DNA of 64,000 nucleotides from Imbroritus primus (GTDB lineage Bacteria > Pseudomonadota > Gammaproteobacteria > Burkholderiales > Burkholderiaceae): contig NZ_OZ201293.1 of NCBI RefSeq assembly GCF_964332355.1, positions 2,542,001 through 2,606,000 of the forward strand, in the 5' to 3' direction. Positions 1 to 6,928 of the stretch are shown here, one piece after another; within the stretch, counting starts at the first letter, position 1; the number at the start of each line of letters is the position of its first letter. The position numbers and the translations under genes are program-made. The notes beneath the pieces are model-generated. The model saw only the letters and a list, made by a program, of their open reading frames with translations, had not been told where the DNA came from and searched no databases.

Positions 1-386
1 AGCGCCGCCACCAGCTGGCGCTGCGTCAGCTCCACGCCTTCATGCAGCTTGGCCAGATCGCCAGAGGTATCGGCCAGCGCCGCGTGGAGGCTGTCCATGA
101 CTGGCAGCAGGTATTCCGCAAAACTCTCGATGGCGAACTTGTGGGCCTTGGCTACATCCTCCTGGGCCCGGCGGCGGATGTTCTCGCTTTCGGCCTTGGC
201 GCGCAGGAACATTTCGTAGTGCTCCTGCGCCTTGATCTGGGCAGCTTCTAGCTGCGTAGCCAGATCGGCGGCCTGCGCGGAACCGACGTGATTGCCGTCG
301 TCCTGCGGCACGGTCTGCTGGGCATCGCCCGCCGCGGCGGCGTTCTGTTGATCGTCGGGAGAAGCGGTGGGTTTCTGGTCTTCCAT
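1..386 (-). CDS. grpE: GrpE nucleotide-exchange factor (partial, C-terminus beyond the left edge)
   Basis: GrpE releases ADP from the DnaK chaperone in the cytoplasm. The frame opens at ATG 386 and runs off the left edge, so only about 128 residues are present. Visible parts are a disordered Gln/Ala/Asp-rich tail (residues 1-35) and the long dimerising helix from about 40, with the family stretch FLRAKAESENIRRRAQED at 60-77 and FAEYLLPVMDSLHAAL at 89-104. A GTG lies two codons upstream in another frame and can be ignored. Its neighbours hslR, hemH and hrcA lie further up on the same strand, an arrangement usual in Burkholderiales. A sigma-32-like promoter lies directly upstream (424-452), fitting a heat-shock gene. 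Identification is secure; only the end is missing. Confidence 0.95.
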   Translation of the reverse strand, partial: MEDQKPTASPDDQQNAAAAGDAQQTVPQDDGNHVGSAQAADLATQLEAAQIKAQEHYEMFLRAKAESENIRRRAQEDVAKAHKFAIESFAEYLLPVMDSLHAALADTSGDLAKLHEGVELTQRQLVAA

Positions 387-423
387 GGGCATTCACAGGT
401 AAAAAATGATGACGTTGCCACCC

Positions 424-452
424 TAGATGGCTACGGCACCGGGAATTTCAAG
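424..452 (-). promoter_or_regulatory. Sigma-32 (heat-shock) type promoter of grpE
   Basis: Read on the minus strand, CTTGAA (447-452) is followed, after a 14-base spacer, by AGCCATCTA (424-432). These match the RpoH consensus CTTGAA and CCCCATTTA, the latter at 6-7 of 9 positions including the CCAT core. The predicted start lies about 30 bases before the grpE ATG. No CIRCE-type HrcA operator is visible here, although hrcA is three genes away. Confidence 0.7.
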
Positions 453-521
453 GGCTCGGGCATATGATCGGCACGGCGCCGACAGAGTGTCCGCAGAAAA
501 CCCGCAAGGGTAGGCAAAAGT

Positions 522-566
522 GATGTTCGAAACATCCCCTTACAACGCTTACCCGTCCTGCGTTGT
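522..566. repeat. Two adjacent perfect inverted repeats upstream of grpE
   Basis: GATGTT-CGA-AACATC occupies 522-536, and ACAACGC-N11-GCGTTGT occupies 542-566. Both have perfect arms. They sit between the divergent grpE promoter and the small ORF at 622, in a region without other coding signal. The short spacer of the first suits a dimeric-repressor operator, and the second could fold in RNA. No regulator can be named from sequence. Confidence 0.4.
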
Positions 567-621
567 GCGGGATTCGTCCACTTTTTAACATGGGCAGGAC
601 AGTTCAACAGAAAAACGAGCC

Positions 622-771
622 ATGAAACTGCCCTTGCTATCCCTCGCCCTCCTGGCCATCGTGGTTGCCGCCACGCTGGTGGTCGTGATGTCGGACACTG
701 TTACGCCGCAGCACTCGGAATACGGCATCGGCCGGATCGCCGCCCGTCACCTGCTCAGCATCACATGGTAA
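622..771 (+). CDS. Small single-pass membrane protein, 49 residues
   Basis: This open frame begins at ATG 622 and encodes 49 residues. The first 23 residues form one hydrophobic segment after MKLP (LLSLALLAIVVAATLVVVM), and the rest is a short polar tail ending ITW. About 84% of third codon positions are G or C, as in the surrounding real genes, which argues for coding. A weak sigma-70-like promoter (TTGTGC at 563-568, 17-base spacer, TAACAT at 586-591) precedes it; the ribosome site is poor. It is divergent from grpE and ends 14 bases before the convergent hslR. Function is unknown. It could be a tiny inner-membrane protein or an uncleaved signal-anchored peptide. Confidence 0.5.
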   Translation: MKLPLLSLALLAIVVAATLVVVMSDTVTPQHSEYGIGRIAARHLLSITW

Positions 772-784
772 TGCCCGACACGGC

Positions 785-1180
785 TCAATCGCGCAACTGT
801 GTCATCCGCCGCCGGTCGCGTTTGGTCGGTCGGCCCTGCAACTGCTCGGCCGGCTCGCGGTACAGCTTGCGCCGCTCCGCTTCGACGGCGCGGGCTGCGC
901 GGCTCGCCTCGCTTTCCTGATACAGCGTCTGCGCCACCGGCGCCGAACCCCGGGCCGCTGGAATCCCGAGCACCTCAATCTCCCAACGCTGCTGATGTGC
1001 CACGATCACCAGGCGATCGCCGGGATGCACTTCCTTGGCGGGCTTGCAGGCCTGGCCGTTCAACTGGACATGCCCTTTGTCGACCGCCTCGGTGGCGAGC
1101 GAACGTGTCTTGAAAAAGCGCGCACACCACAGCCACTTGTCAACGCGCAAGCGGTTCTCGGGGTTGGTGCCGATCTGCAT
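785..1180 (-). CDS. hslR: RNA-binding S4 domain protein, Hsp15 family
   Basis: This is a 131-residue Hsp15/HslR-type protein. The family binds stalled 50S subunits carrying nascent chains during heat stress and helps recycle them. The S4 RNA-binding fold starts at RVDKWLWCARFFKTRS (residues 12-27) and continues through VQLNGQACKPAKEVHPGD (38-55). The basic C-terminal tail (GRPTKRDRRR) is typical. The ATG at 1180 lies two bases past the hemH stop on the same strand, so the two genes are probably co-transcribed. The longer frame extending to 1597 is inside hemH and is not the gene. Confidence 0.92.
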   Translation of the reverse strand: MQIGTNPENRLRVDKWLWCARFFKTRSLATEAVDKGHVQLNGQACKPAKEVHPGDRLVIVAHQQRWEIEVLGIPAARGSAPVAQTLYQESEASRAARAVEAERRKLYREPAEQLQGRPTKRDRRRMTQLRD

Positions 1181-1182
1181 GG

Positions 1183-2298
1183 TCAGGCCGCCGCACCCCG
1201 CGCCTGGGCACGGCTGCGCTGGGCCTCCAGGGCATGCGGATGCGGCTCGGACAACGGCCAGCCCTGTAGGTGCGTCAGGGTCAGGTCGGCCAAGGCGGCG
1301 ATCCAGGACGGCGCATCGTTCAGGCACGGAATGAAATGGAAGTCGCCCCCGCCGGCATGGCGGAATTCCTCGCGGCCTTCCATAGCGATCTCTTCGAGCG
1401 TTTCCAGGCAATCGGCCACGAAGCCCGGGCAGAACACGTCGACGCGCCCCGTACCAACGCGCCCCAGCTCGACGAGGGTCGGCGCGGTATAGGGCTGCAG
1501 CCACTCGGCCTTGCCGAAACGCGACTGGAACGTGATCAGGTATTGCCCCGGCTCCAGGCCAAGCGCCTCTCCCAGCAGGCGGCCGGTCTTCAGGCATTCG
1601 CAGTGGTAGGGATCGCCGAGTTCCAGCGTGCGGCGCGGTACGCCATGGAACGACAGCAACAGCTTGCCGCCAGCGCCAAAGTCAGGGCGGCCGTGCCGTT
1701 TCCAGTACTCGAGGACGCGGTCGCGCAACGCTTCGATGTAGCCCGGATGATCGTGGAAATGCTTGACGGCCCGCAGCTCCGGCTGATTGCGCATGGCGCT
1801 GAATACTTCCGTTACCGCATCGAAGGCCGTGGCCGTGGTGGTGCCCGAGTACTGCGGGTACAGCGGCAGCACCAGAATACGCTCCGCGCCCTGGCGGCGC
1901 AGCGCGTGGATCACGGAAGGAATCGACGGATTGCCATAGCGCATGGCACAGGCCACTGTCACTTCGTGTCCTGCAGCCGTCAGGTGCTGTTGCAGCGCAT
2001 GCGCCTGGCGCTCGGTATGCACCAGCAGCGGCGAGCCGGTCATGTTGGCCTCGCGCAGCCAGACGCTCTCATACTTCTCTGCCGAGGCTCGCGAGCGGAA
2101 CGGCAGGATGATCACATTGAGAATCACCGACCAGAGCGCGCGCGGAATCTCCACCACCCGTGGATCCGACAGGAATTGCTTGAGATAGCGACGGACCGCC
2201 TGTGGCGTGGGCGCGTCGGGCGTACCCAGATTGATCAGCAGGACCGCAGTCTTGCTGATCTGGCCGTGCTGGAATGGCGGTTCGGGAAGAAACGGCAT
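1183..2298 (-). CDS. hemH: Ferrochelatase
   Basis: Ferrochelatase inserts Fe2+ into protoporphyrin IX, the last step of protohaem synthesis. The protein has 371 residues from ATG 2298. It opens with KTAVLLINLGTPDAP and carries the catalytic-histidine motif LLSFHGVP (His218) and the metal-site motif FVADCLETLEEI (Glu299), both complete. The frame could be extended nine codons to a TTG at 2325. A -10-like TAGAAT (2332-2337) puts transcription start almost on that TTG, and the downstream ATG has an AGGA upstream, so ATG was chosen. It lies between hrcA and hslR on the same strand. Confidence 0.96.
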   Translation of the reverse strand: MPFLPEPPFQHGQISKTAVLLINLGTPDAPTPQAVRRYLKQFLSDPRVVEIPRALWSVILNVIILPFRSRASAEKYESVWLREANMTGSPLLVHTERQAHALQQHLTAAGHEVTVACAMRYGNPSIPSVIHALRRQGAERILVLPLYPQYSGTTTATAFDAVTEVFSAMRNQPELRAVKHFHDHPGYIEALRDRVLEYWKRHGRPDFGAGGKLLLSFHGVPRRTLELGDPYHCECLKTGRLLGEALGLEPGQYLITFQSRFGKAEWLQPYTAPTLVELGRVGTGRVDVFCPGFVADCLETLEEIAMEGREEFRHAGGGDFHFIPCLNDAPSWIAALADLTLTHLQGWPLSEPHPHALEAQRSRAQARGAAA

Positions 2299-2454
2299 GC
2301 GCGTCCGGATTCCTAGTTCAGTCAAACCATTATTCTAGCCCGTGATCGTGAGGACGCACGGCCGAAAAAACGCCGGAAGAACCACACTCGACATGAGCAC
2401 AGCCGTTCCGGGCGCGATACAGGACCACAAAGGATGCACGGTAACCACAGGCAC

Positions 2455-2474
2455 CTGCGCCGGATGCGGCGCAG
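2455..2474 (-). terminator. Hairpin directly after hrcA
   Basis: CTGCGCC-GGATGC-GGCGCAG is a perfect 7-bp stem with a 6-base loop. It lies 6 bases beyond the hrcA stop, between hrcA and hemH. No T-run follows on the minus strand, so it is at best a weak or factor-assisted terminator, or an mRNA-stabilising 3' structure. Confidence 0.35.
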
Positions 2475-2480
2475 TGCGCT

Positions 2481-3515
2481 CTAGGGATGGCTGAGGGCGC
2501 TGCTGAGCAGCCGCGCGGTGATGTCGACAATCGGAATGACACGCTCGTAGGCCATGCGCGTGGGACCGATGACACCAAGCGTACCGACGATCTGGCCATC
2601 GACCTCGTACGGTGCCGTGATGATGGCCATGTCCTCGTGCGGCACCAGTTCGCTTTCGCCGCCAATGAAGATCTGCACGCCTTCGGCCTTGCTGGAGACA
2701 TCGAGCAACTGCAGCAGGCCGGTCTTGCGCTCGAACACGTCGAACAGGCGGCGCAGCTTGTCCATGCTGGAAGACAGGTCTTCCACGCCCAGCAGGTTGC
2801 GCTCACCGGAAATCACCACGTCGTCATCGCTGTCGGAGACCGCCCGGCTGCCCGCTTCCACCGCCGCCTGCATGAGCGTGCTCATGTCGGCGCGCAAGGC
2901 GTTGAGTTCGCCGCGCAGATGGTCGCGCACCTCGTCGAAGCGCATGCCGGCGTAATGACCGTTCAGGAAATTCGCCGCTTCCACCAGCTGGGACGGCGAG
3001 TAATGAATATCGGTCTGCAGGATGCGGTTCTGCACATCACCCTCGGGCGTCACGACGATCAGAAGGATACGGTCGTCCGACAGGCGGATGAATTCGATCT
3101 GCTTGAACGCCTGTGAGCGGCGCGGCGTCATAACGATGCCGGCGAACTGCGACAGGTTGGACAGCACTTGCGCGGCCGACGCGGCGGTGCGATGCGGTTC
3201 CAGCTGGTGGGCCTGGCGCTGTCCCTGGATCTCGCCGCTGATCATGCGCGCGAGGTCCACGTCATCGAGCGGACGTACCGACAGCATGGTGTCCACGAAC
3301 AGGCGATAGCCGCGCGGGGTCGGCACGCGGCCGGCCGAGGTATGCGGGCTGACGATGAAACCCATTTCTTCCAGGTCCGCCATCACGTTGCGGATCGTGG
3401 CCGGCGACAGGTCCAGCCCCGAGTACTTCGAGAGGGTGCGTGACCCCACCGGCTGCCCCTCGGCGATATACCGTTCGATCAGGGTTTTGAGAAGAGTGTG
3501 AGCGCGCTGATCCAT
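2481..3515 (-). CDS. hrcA: Heat-inducible transcription repressor HrcA
   Basis: HrcA represses groESL and related heat-shock operons by binding CIRCE operators, with GroEL assisting its folding. The product has 344 residues from ATG 3515 (MDQRAHTLLKTLIERYIAEG). An N-terminal winged helix covers about residues 1-75, including VGSRTLSKYSGLDLSPATIR and SPHTSAGRVPTPRGYR. A GAF-like ligand domain follows, with the insert around residues 180-240. A -10-like TAAAAT (3524-3529, minus) lies close to the start, so the leader is very short. It is divergent from nadK across 104 bases. No CIRCE element was found in this window. Confidence 0.95.
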   Translation of the reverse strand: MDQRAHTLLKTLIERYIAEGQPVGSRTLSKYSGLDLSPATIRNVMADLEEMGFIVSPHTSAGRVPTPRGYRLFVDTMLSVRPLDDVDLARMISGEIQGQRQAHQLEPHRTAASAAQVLSNLSQFAGIVMTPRRSQAFKQIEFIRLSDDRILLIVVTPEGDVQNRILQTDIHYSPSQLVEAANFLNGHYAGMRFDEVRDHLRGELNALRADMSTLMQAAVEAGSRAVSDSDDDVVISGERNLLGVEDLSSSMDKLRRLFDVFERKTGLLQLLDVSSKAEGVQIFIGGESELVPHEDMAIITAPYEVDGQIVGTLGVIGPTRMAYERVIPIVDITARLLSSALSHP

Positions 3516-3619
3516 GATTCTTGATTTTACGCAAAATTCCCGGGTTCGTGCGGCTGGTGCGTGTAGCGAGTTCCTGCGAAGGCCCACCGTGCTGACAATC
3601 TTCATGGGCGTGTGGTCTA

Positions 3620-4531
3620 ATGCCGGGCATGGCATCCAACCGGCTTTCCTTTCATACCGTCGCGCTTGTCGGCAAGTATTACGCCGCGGGCATCGCCGCC
3701 CCGCTGCAGGAGCTGGCTGCGTGCATTGCCAGCGCCGGGCACGAGGTGGTGTTCGAGCGCGAAACCGCCCTGAACATCGGCCTGCAGGCCTACCCGACCC
3801 TCACCCCGCAGGAAATCGGCCAGCAGGCCGACGTCGCGGTGGTGCTCGGCGGCGACGGCACCCTGCTGGGTATCGGCCGGCAACTGGCCGGGCACGACGT
3901 GCCCCTCATCGGGGTGAACCACGGCCGGCTCGGTTTCATGACAGACATTCCCCTGTCGGACATGCACAAGGTCGTACCGGAGATGCTCGCCGGCCACTAC
4001 GACACCGAGCAGCGCACCCTGCTGCAAGCCCATGTGCAACGCGACGGCGAGACGATATTCTCGGCCCTGGCCTTCAACGACGTGGTGGTCAACCGTTCCG
4101 GCATTTCCGGCATGGTGGAACTGGCGGTCTCGGTGGACGGCAACTTCATGTACAACCAGCGTTCGGACGGCCTGATCGTGGCAACGCCGACCGGCTCGAC
4201 GGCCTACGCGCTGTCGGCGGGCGGACCGATCCTGCACCCGACCCTGTCTGGACTGGTGCTGGTGCCGATCGCCCCGCACTCGCTGTCGAATCGCCCGATC
4301 GTGCTGCCGCATGAAGCGGAAGTGCTGATCGAGGTGTCGAGCGGACGCGACGCCAGCGTCAACTTCGACATGCAGTCGCTGACCTCGCTGCTGCCGGGCG
4401 ACCAGATCGTGGTGCGCCGTGCGGTGCAGTCCGTCACCCTGCTGCACCCGGTCGGCTATAACTATTACGCCACGCTGCGGCAGAAGCTGCACTGGCACGA
4501 ATTCCCGTCGGCCGAGGACAATCGCCTCTGA
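3620..4531 (+). CDS. nadK: NAD kinase
   Basis: NadK phosphorylates NAD+ to NADP+ using ATP or polyphosphate, in the cytoplasm. The protein has 303 residues. The nucleotide-binding GGDGT motif lies at 77-81 (ADVAVVLGGDGTLL), the NxxV-type substrate loop at FNDVVVNR, and the conserved Gly-rich loop is TPTGSTAYALSAGGP. The length is normal for the family. Two ATGs compete: 3620 and 3629. A promoter-like CTGACA-N18-TCTAAT overlaps the first ATG, which would favour the second ATG with an almost leaderless mRNA; 3620 is kept as the longer reading. It is divergent from hrcA and followed by recN, the common betaproteobacterial order. Confidence 0.95.
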   Translation: MPGMASNRLSFHTVALVGKYYAAGIAAPLQELAACIASAGHEVVFERETALNIGLQAYPTLTPQEIGQQADVAVVLGGDGTLLGIGRQLAGHDVPLIGVNHGRLGFMTDIPLSDMHKVVPEMLAGHYDTEQRTLLQAHVQRDGETIFSALAFNDVVVNRSGISGMVELAVSVDGNFMYNQRSDGLIVATPTGSTAYALSAGGPILHPTLSGLVLVPIAPHSLSNRPIVLPHEAEVLIEVSSGRDASVNFDMQSLTSLLPGDQIVVRRAVQSVTLLHPVGYNYYATLRQKLHWHEFPSAEDNRL

Positions 4532-4640
4532 GCCGGGTATCCCGCAATGCTGACCTGAAGTGTTGAGTACCGATCCGACCTTCTGACTTGATGTTGTAAC
4601 CCGAACGCGCCCAACCAACCGCTTCACGACCCCGACACCG

Positions 4641-6383
4641 ATGCTGCGCAGCCTTTCCATCCGCGACTTCGTCATCGTGCAGGCACTGGACCTCGATTTC
4701 GCGGCCGGCTTTACCGTGTTCACCGGCGAGACCGGCGCCGGCAAGTCGATCCTGATCGATGCCCTGGCCCTGGCACTGGGTGCGCGCGGCGATGCCGGCG
4801 TGGTGCGCGAAGGCGCGGCCCGCGCCGACATCAGCGCCACGTTCTCGACCACACCTGCTGTTGATGCCTGGCTGGCAGACGCAGCGCTCAATGCAGCCCT
4901 GGACGCCGACGACTCCGGTACCCTGCTGCTGCGCCGTGTCATCGACAGCAACGGCCGCAGCAAGGCCTTCGTCAACGGCGTCAGCGCCACGCTGGCGCAA
5001 CTGCGCGAACTCGGCGAACAACTGGTGGACATCCACGGCCAGCACGCACACCAGCTGCTGCTCAAACCCGAGATGCAGCGTCGCCTGCTCGACACCCATG
5101 CCGGCCTTGACCCCCTGGCCGCCGATGTCGCCCAGGCCTATCGCGACTGGCGCACCGTGGTACGCCTGCGCCAGCAGGCCGAGCAGCAGTCACGCGAGTT
5201 GCAGCTCGAGCGCGAACGCGTCGAGTGGCAGGTCGGCGAGCTGGAGAAACTCGCGCCGCAAGCCGGCGAGTGGACGGAGATCCAGCAGGAGCACCATCGC
5301 CTGTCCCACGCCGCGAGCCTGATCGACGGCGCGAGCGCTGCCCTCGAAGCCCTCTCGGAAGCCGACGATGCGCTGCGCTCACGGCTCGCCGCCATCGTCC
5401 ACCGCGTGCAGCAACTGGCCGACGTCGATCCCGCGCTGCAGGACATCCTCGCCGCACTCGAACCGGCCCAGGTGCAGGTCGACGAAGCCGCCCATTCGCT
5501 GGCCCGCTACGTCGACCGGCTCGATCTCGATCCGGCGCGACTCGGCGAAGTCGATGCACGCATGCAGGCGCTGCATGCCGCCGCACGCAAGTATCGCGTT
5601 GATCCCGAGGAATTGCCGGCAGAGCTGGCCGAGCGCCAGGCCCGGCTGAGCGAACTCGATGCCGCCCAGGACGTGGAGGCGCTGGCCGCACGTGAACACG
5701 AAGCAAAAAACGTCTATCTGAAGATCGCCCGGCAACTCAGCCAGAAACGGCAGCACGCCGCGCAGGCCCTGGCCACCGCCGTGACCGATGCGATGCAGGG
5801 CCTGAGCATGGCGGGCGGCCGCTTTGAGATTGCCTTGCAGACACTCGAGGAGGGTCAGGCCTACGGCCTCGAGCAGATCGAATTCCTGGTGGCCGGCCAT
5901 GCCGGCGTCACACCCCGGCCGCTGGCCAAGGTGGCGTCCGGCGGTGAGCTGGCGCGCATCAGCTTGGCCATTTCCGTGATCACCAGCGAAGCCTCGCCGA
6001 CACCCACGCTGATCTTCGACGAAGTCGACACCGGCATCGGCGGCGCGGTCGCCGAGGTCGTTGGCCAGCGTTTGCATGAACTTGGCGGGGCGCGGCAGGT
6101 CCTGTGCGTCACTCATCTGCCGCAAGTCGCGGCACGAGCCAATCACCATTTTCTGGTCAGCAAGGAAACTGCTCACGGCGCCACCCGCTCGCATATCGCC
6201 GTACTGGACCGCGACGGCCGTGTCGGTGAAGTGGCGCGCATGCTGGGCGGGCTGACCGTGACCGAAGCCACGCGCCAGCATGCCCACGAAATGCTGGCAG
6301 GGCCCTCTACCCCGCCTGGCACGGCAGCGGGGGACACACAGCGGGCAAACAATACGCGCGGCACGCGCCGACGCACCGGCTGA
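4641..6383 (+). CDS. recN: DNA repair protein RecN
   Basis: RecN is an SMC-like ATPase that holds DNA ends during recombinational double-strand-break repair. The product has 580 residues. Walker A is GETGAGKS (29-36). The middle is a long Gln/Glu/Arg-rich coiled coil broken near the centre. The C-terminal head carries the ABC-type signature ASGGELARIS and Walker B LIFDEVDTGIGG. The last 25 residues (Thr/Gly/Arg-rich) look like a lineage-specific tail. It starts 109 bases after nadK. No LexA-type box (CTGT-N8-ACAG) is visible in that gap, which is unusual because recN is often SOS-induced. Confidence 0.96.
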   Translation: MLRSLSIRDFVIVQALDLDFAAGFTVFTGETGAGKSILIDALALALGARGDAGVVREGAARADISATFSTTPAVDAWLADAALNAALDADDSGTLLLRRVIDSNGRSKAFVNGVSATLAQLRELGEQLVDIHGQHAHQLLLKPEMQRRLLDTHAGLDPLAADVAQAYRDWRTVVRLRQQAEQQSRELQLERERVEWQVGELEKLAPQAGEWTEIQQEHHRLSHAASLIDGASAALEALSEADDALRSRLAAIVHRVQQLADVDPALQDILAALEPAQVQVDEAAHSLARYVDRLDLDPARLGEVDARMQALHAAARKYRVDPEELPAELAERQARLSELDAAQDVEALAAREHEAKNVYLKIARQLSQKRQHAAQALATAVTDAMQGLSMAGGRFEIALQTLEEGQAYGLEQIEFLVAGHAGVTPRPLAKVASGGELARISLAISVITSEASPTPTLIFDEVDTGIGGAVAEVVGQRLHELGGARQVLCVTHLPQVAARANHHFLVSKETAHGATRSHIAVLDRDGRVGEVARMLGGLTVTEATRQHAHEMLAGPSTPPGTAAGDTQRANNTRGTRRRTG

Positions 6384-6444
6384 ACCATGCCGCGGCCCTC
6401 CCTGCCCACGCCATGCCGCCCAGCCCTATTTCGAGGACAACATC

Positions 6445-6897
6445 ATGATCATCGCCAACACCCGCTGGATCGCCGGCCCGCTGCTGGCCGCCACGTTGCT
6501 TGCCGGCTGCTCGCAGACCCAGTCGGCACAGCCGCTTGACCCTGAACTCGCCAAGATGGTGATGCCTGATCCCGGCCCGCCCACTGGCCGGCCGCTCGGC
6601 GAGCTGCTGGTCCGTTTTGCCATGCCGGTGACCGACAAGGCTGGCGCCAACGCCCTGGTCGCGCGCCTGAACCGCACCATCCACCGCGATGAGCCGGCGC
6701 TGCAGCTGCGCGTGCTCGATGCCGTCTCCGGCGGCAACTGGCGTATTGCCATGAGCGCCGCCACCGCAGACCTGACGGCCGAACGTGCGCTGACCATCGT
6801 GCGCGCCCTGCCGGAAATCCAGGCCGCCGAGCCGGACCGCCTGGTGCAACCGCTGCAGCCATCCCCCGGCACGCCCCGGACCCCGGCGGCCAAATAA
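6445..6897 (+). CDS. Lipoprotein resembling a free-standing subtilase propeptide
   Basis: This 150-residue protein has a lipoprotein signal peptide with lipobox LAGC (Cys22), so it should be lipid-anchored in the envelope. GAGGA lies 8 bases before ATG 6445. The body (about residues 50-140) reads like the propeptide of the subtilase encoded directly downstream. It opens GELLVRFAMP (protease: GDIMVKWRDE) and closes ALPEIQAAEPDRLVQPL (protease: ARDPRVAAAEPDRWLQP). Subtilase propeptides act as intramolecular chaperones and inhibitors (inhibitor I9-type fold). A separate lipidated copy suggests a trans-acting chaperone or inhibitor for the neighbour; that role is inferred. The stop is 31 bases before the protease start, so the two are probably co-transcribed. 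Confidence 0.75.
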   Translation: MIIANTRWIAGPLLAATLLAGCSQTQSAQPLDPELAKMVMPDPGPPTGRPLGELLVRFAMPVTDKAGANALVARLNRTIHRDEPALQLRVLDAVSGGNWRIAMSAATADLTAERALTIVRALPEIQAAEPDRLVQPLQPSPGTPRTPAAK

Positions 6898-6928
6898 CCT
6901 TCAGCCACTCTCCTTGCGCGGAACCACG

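Noticed and set aside
785..1597. Long minus-strand frame ending in hslR
   Set aside because: Its upstream two thirds lie inside hemH in another frame. Only the part from ATG 1180 has S4-family sequence.
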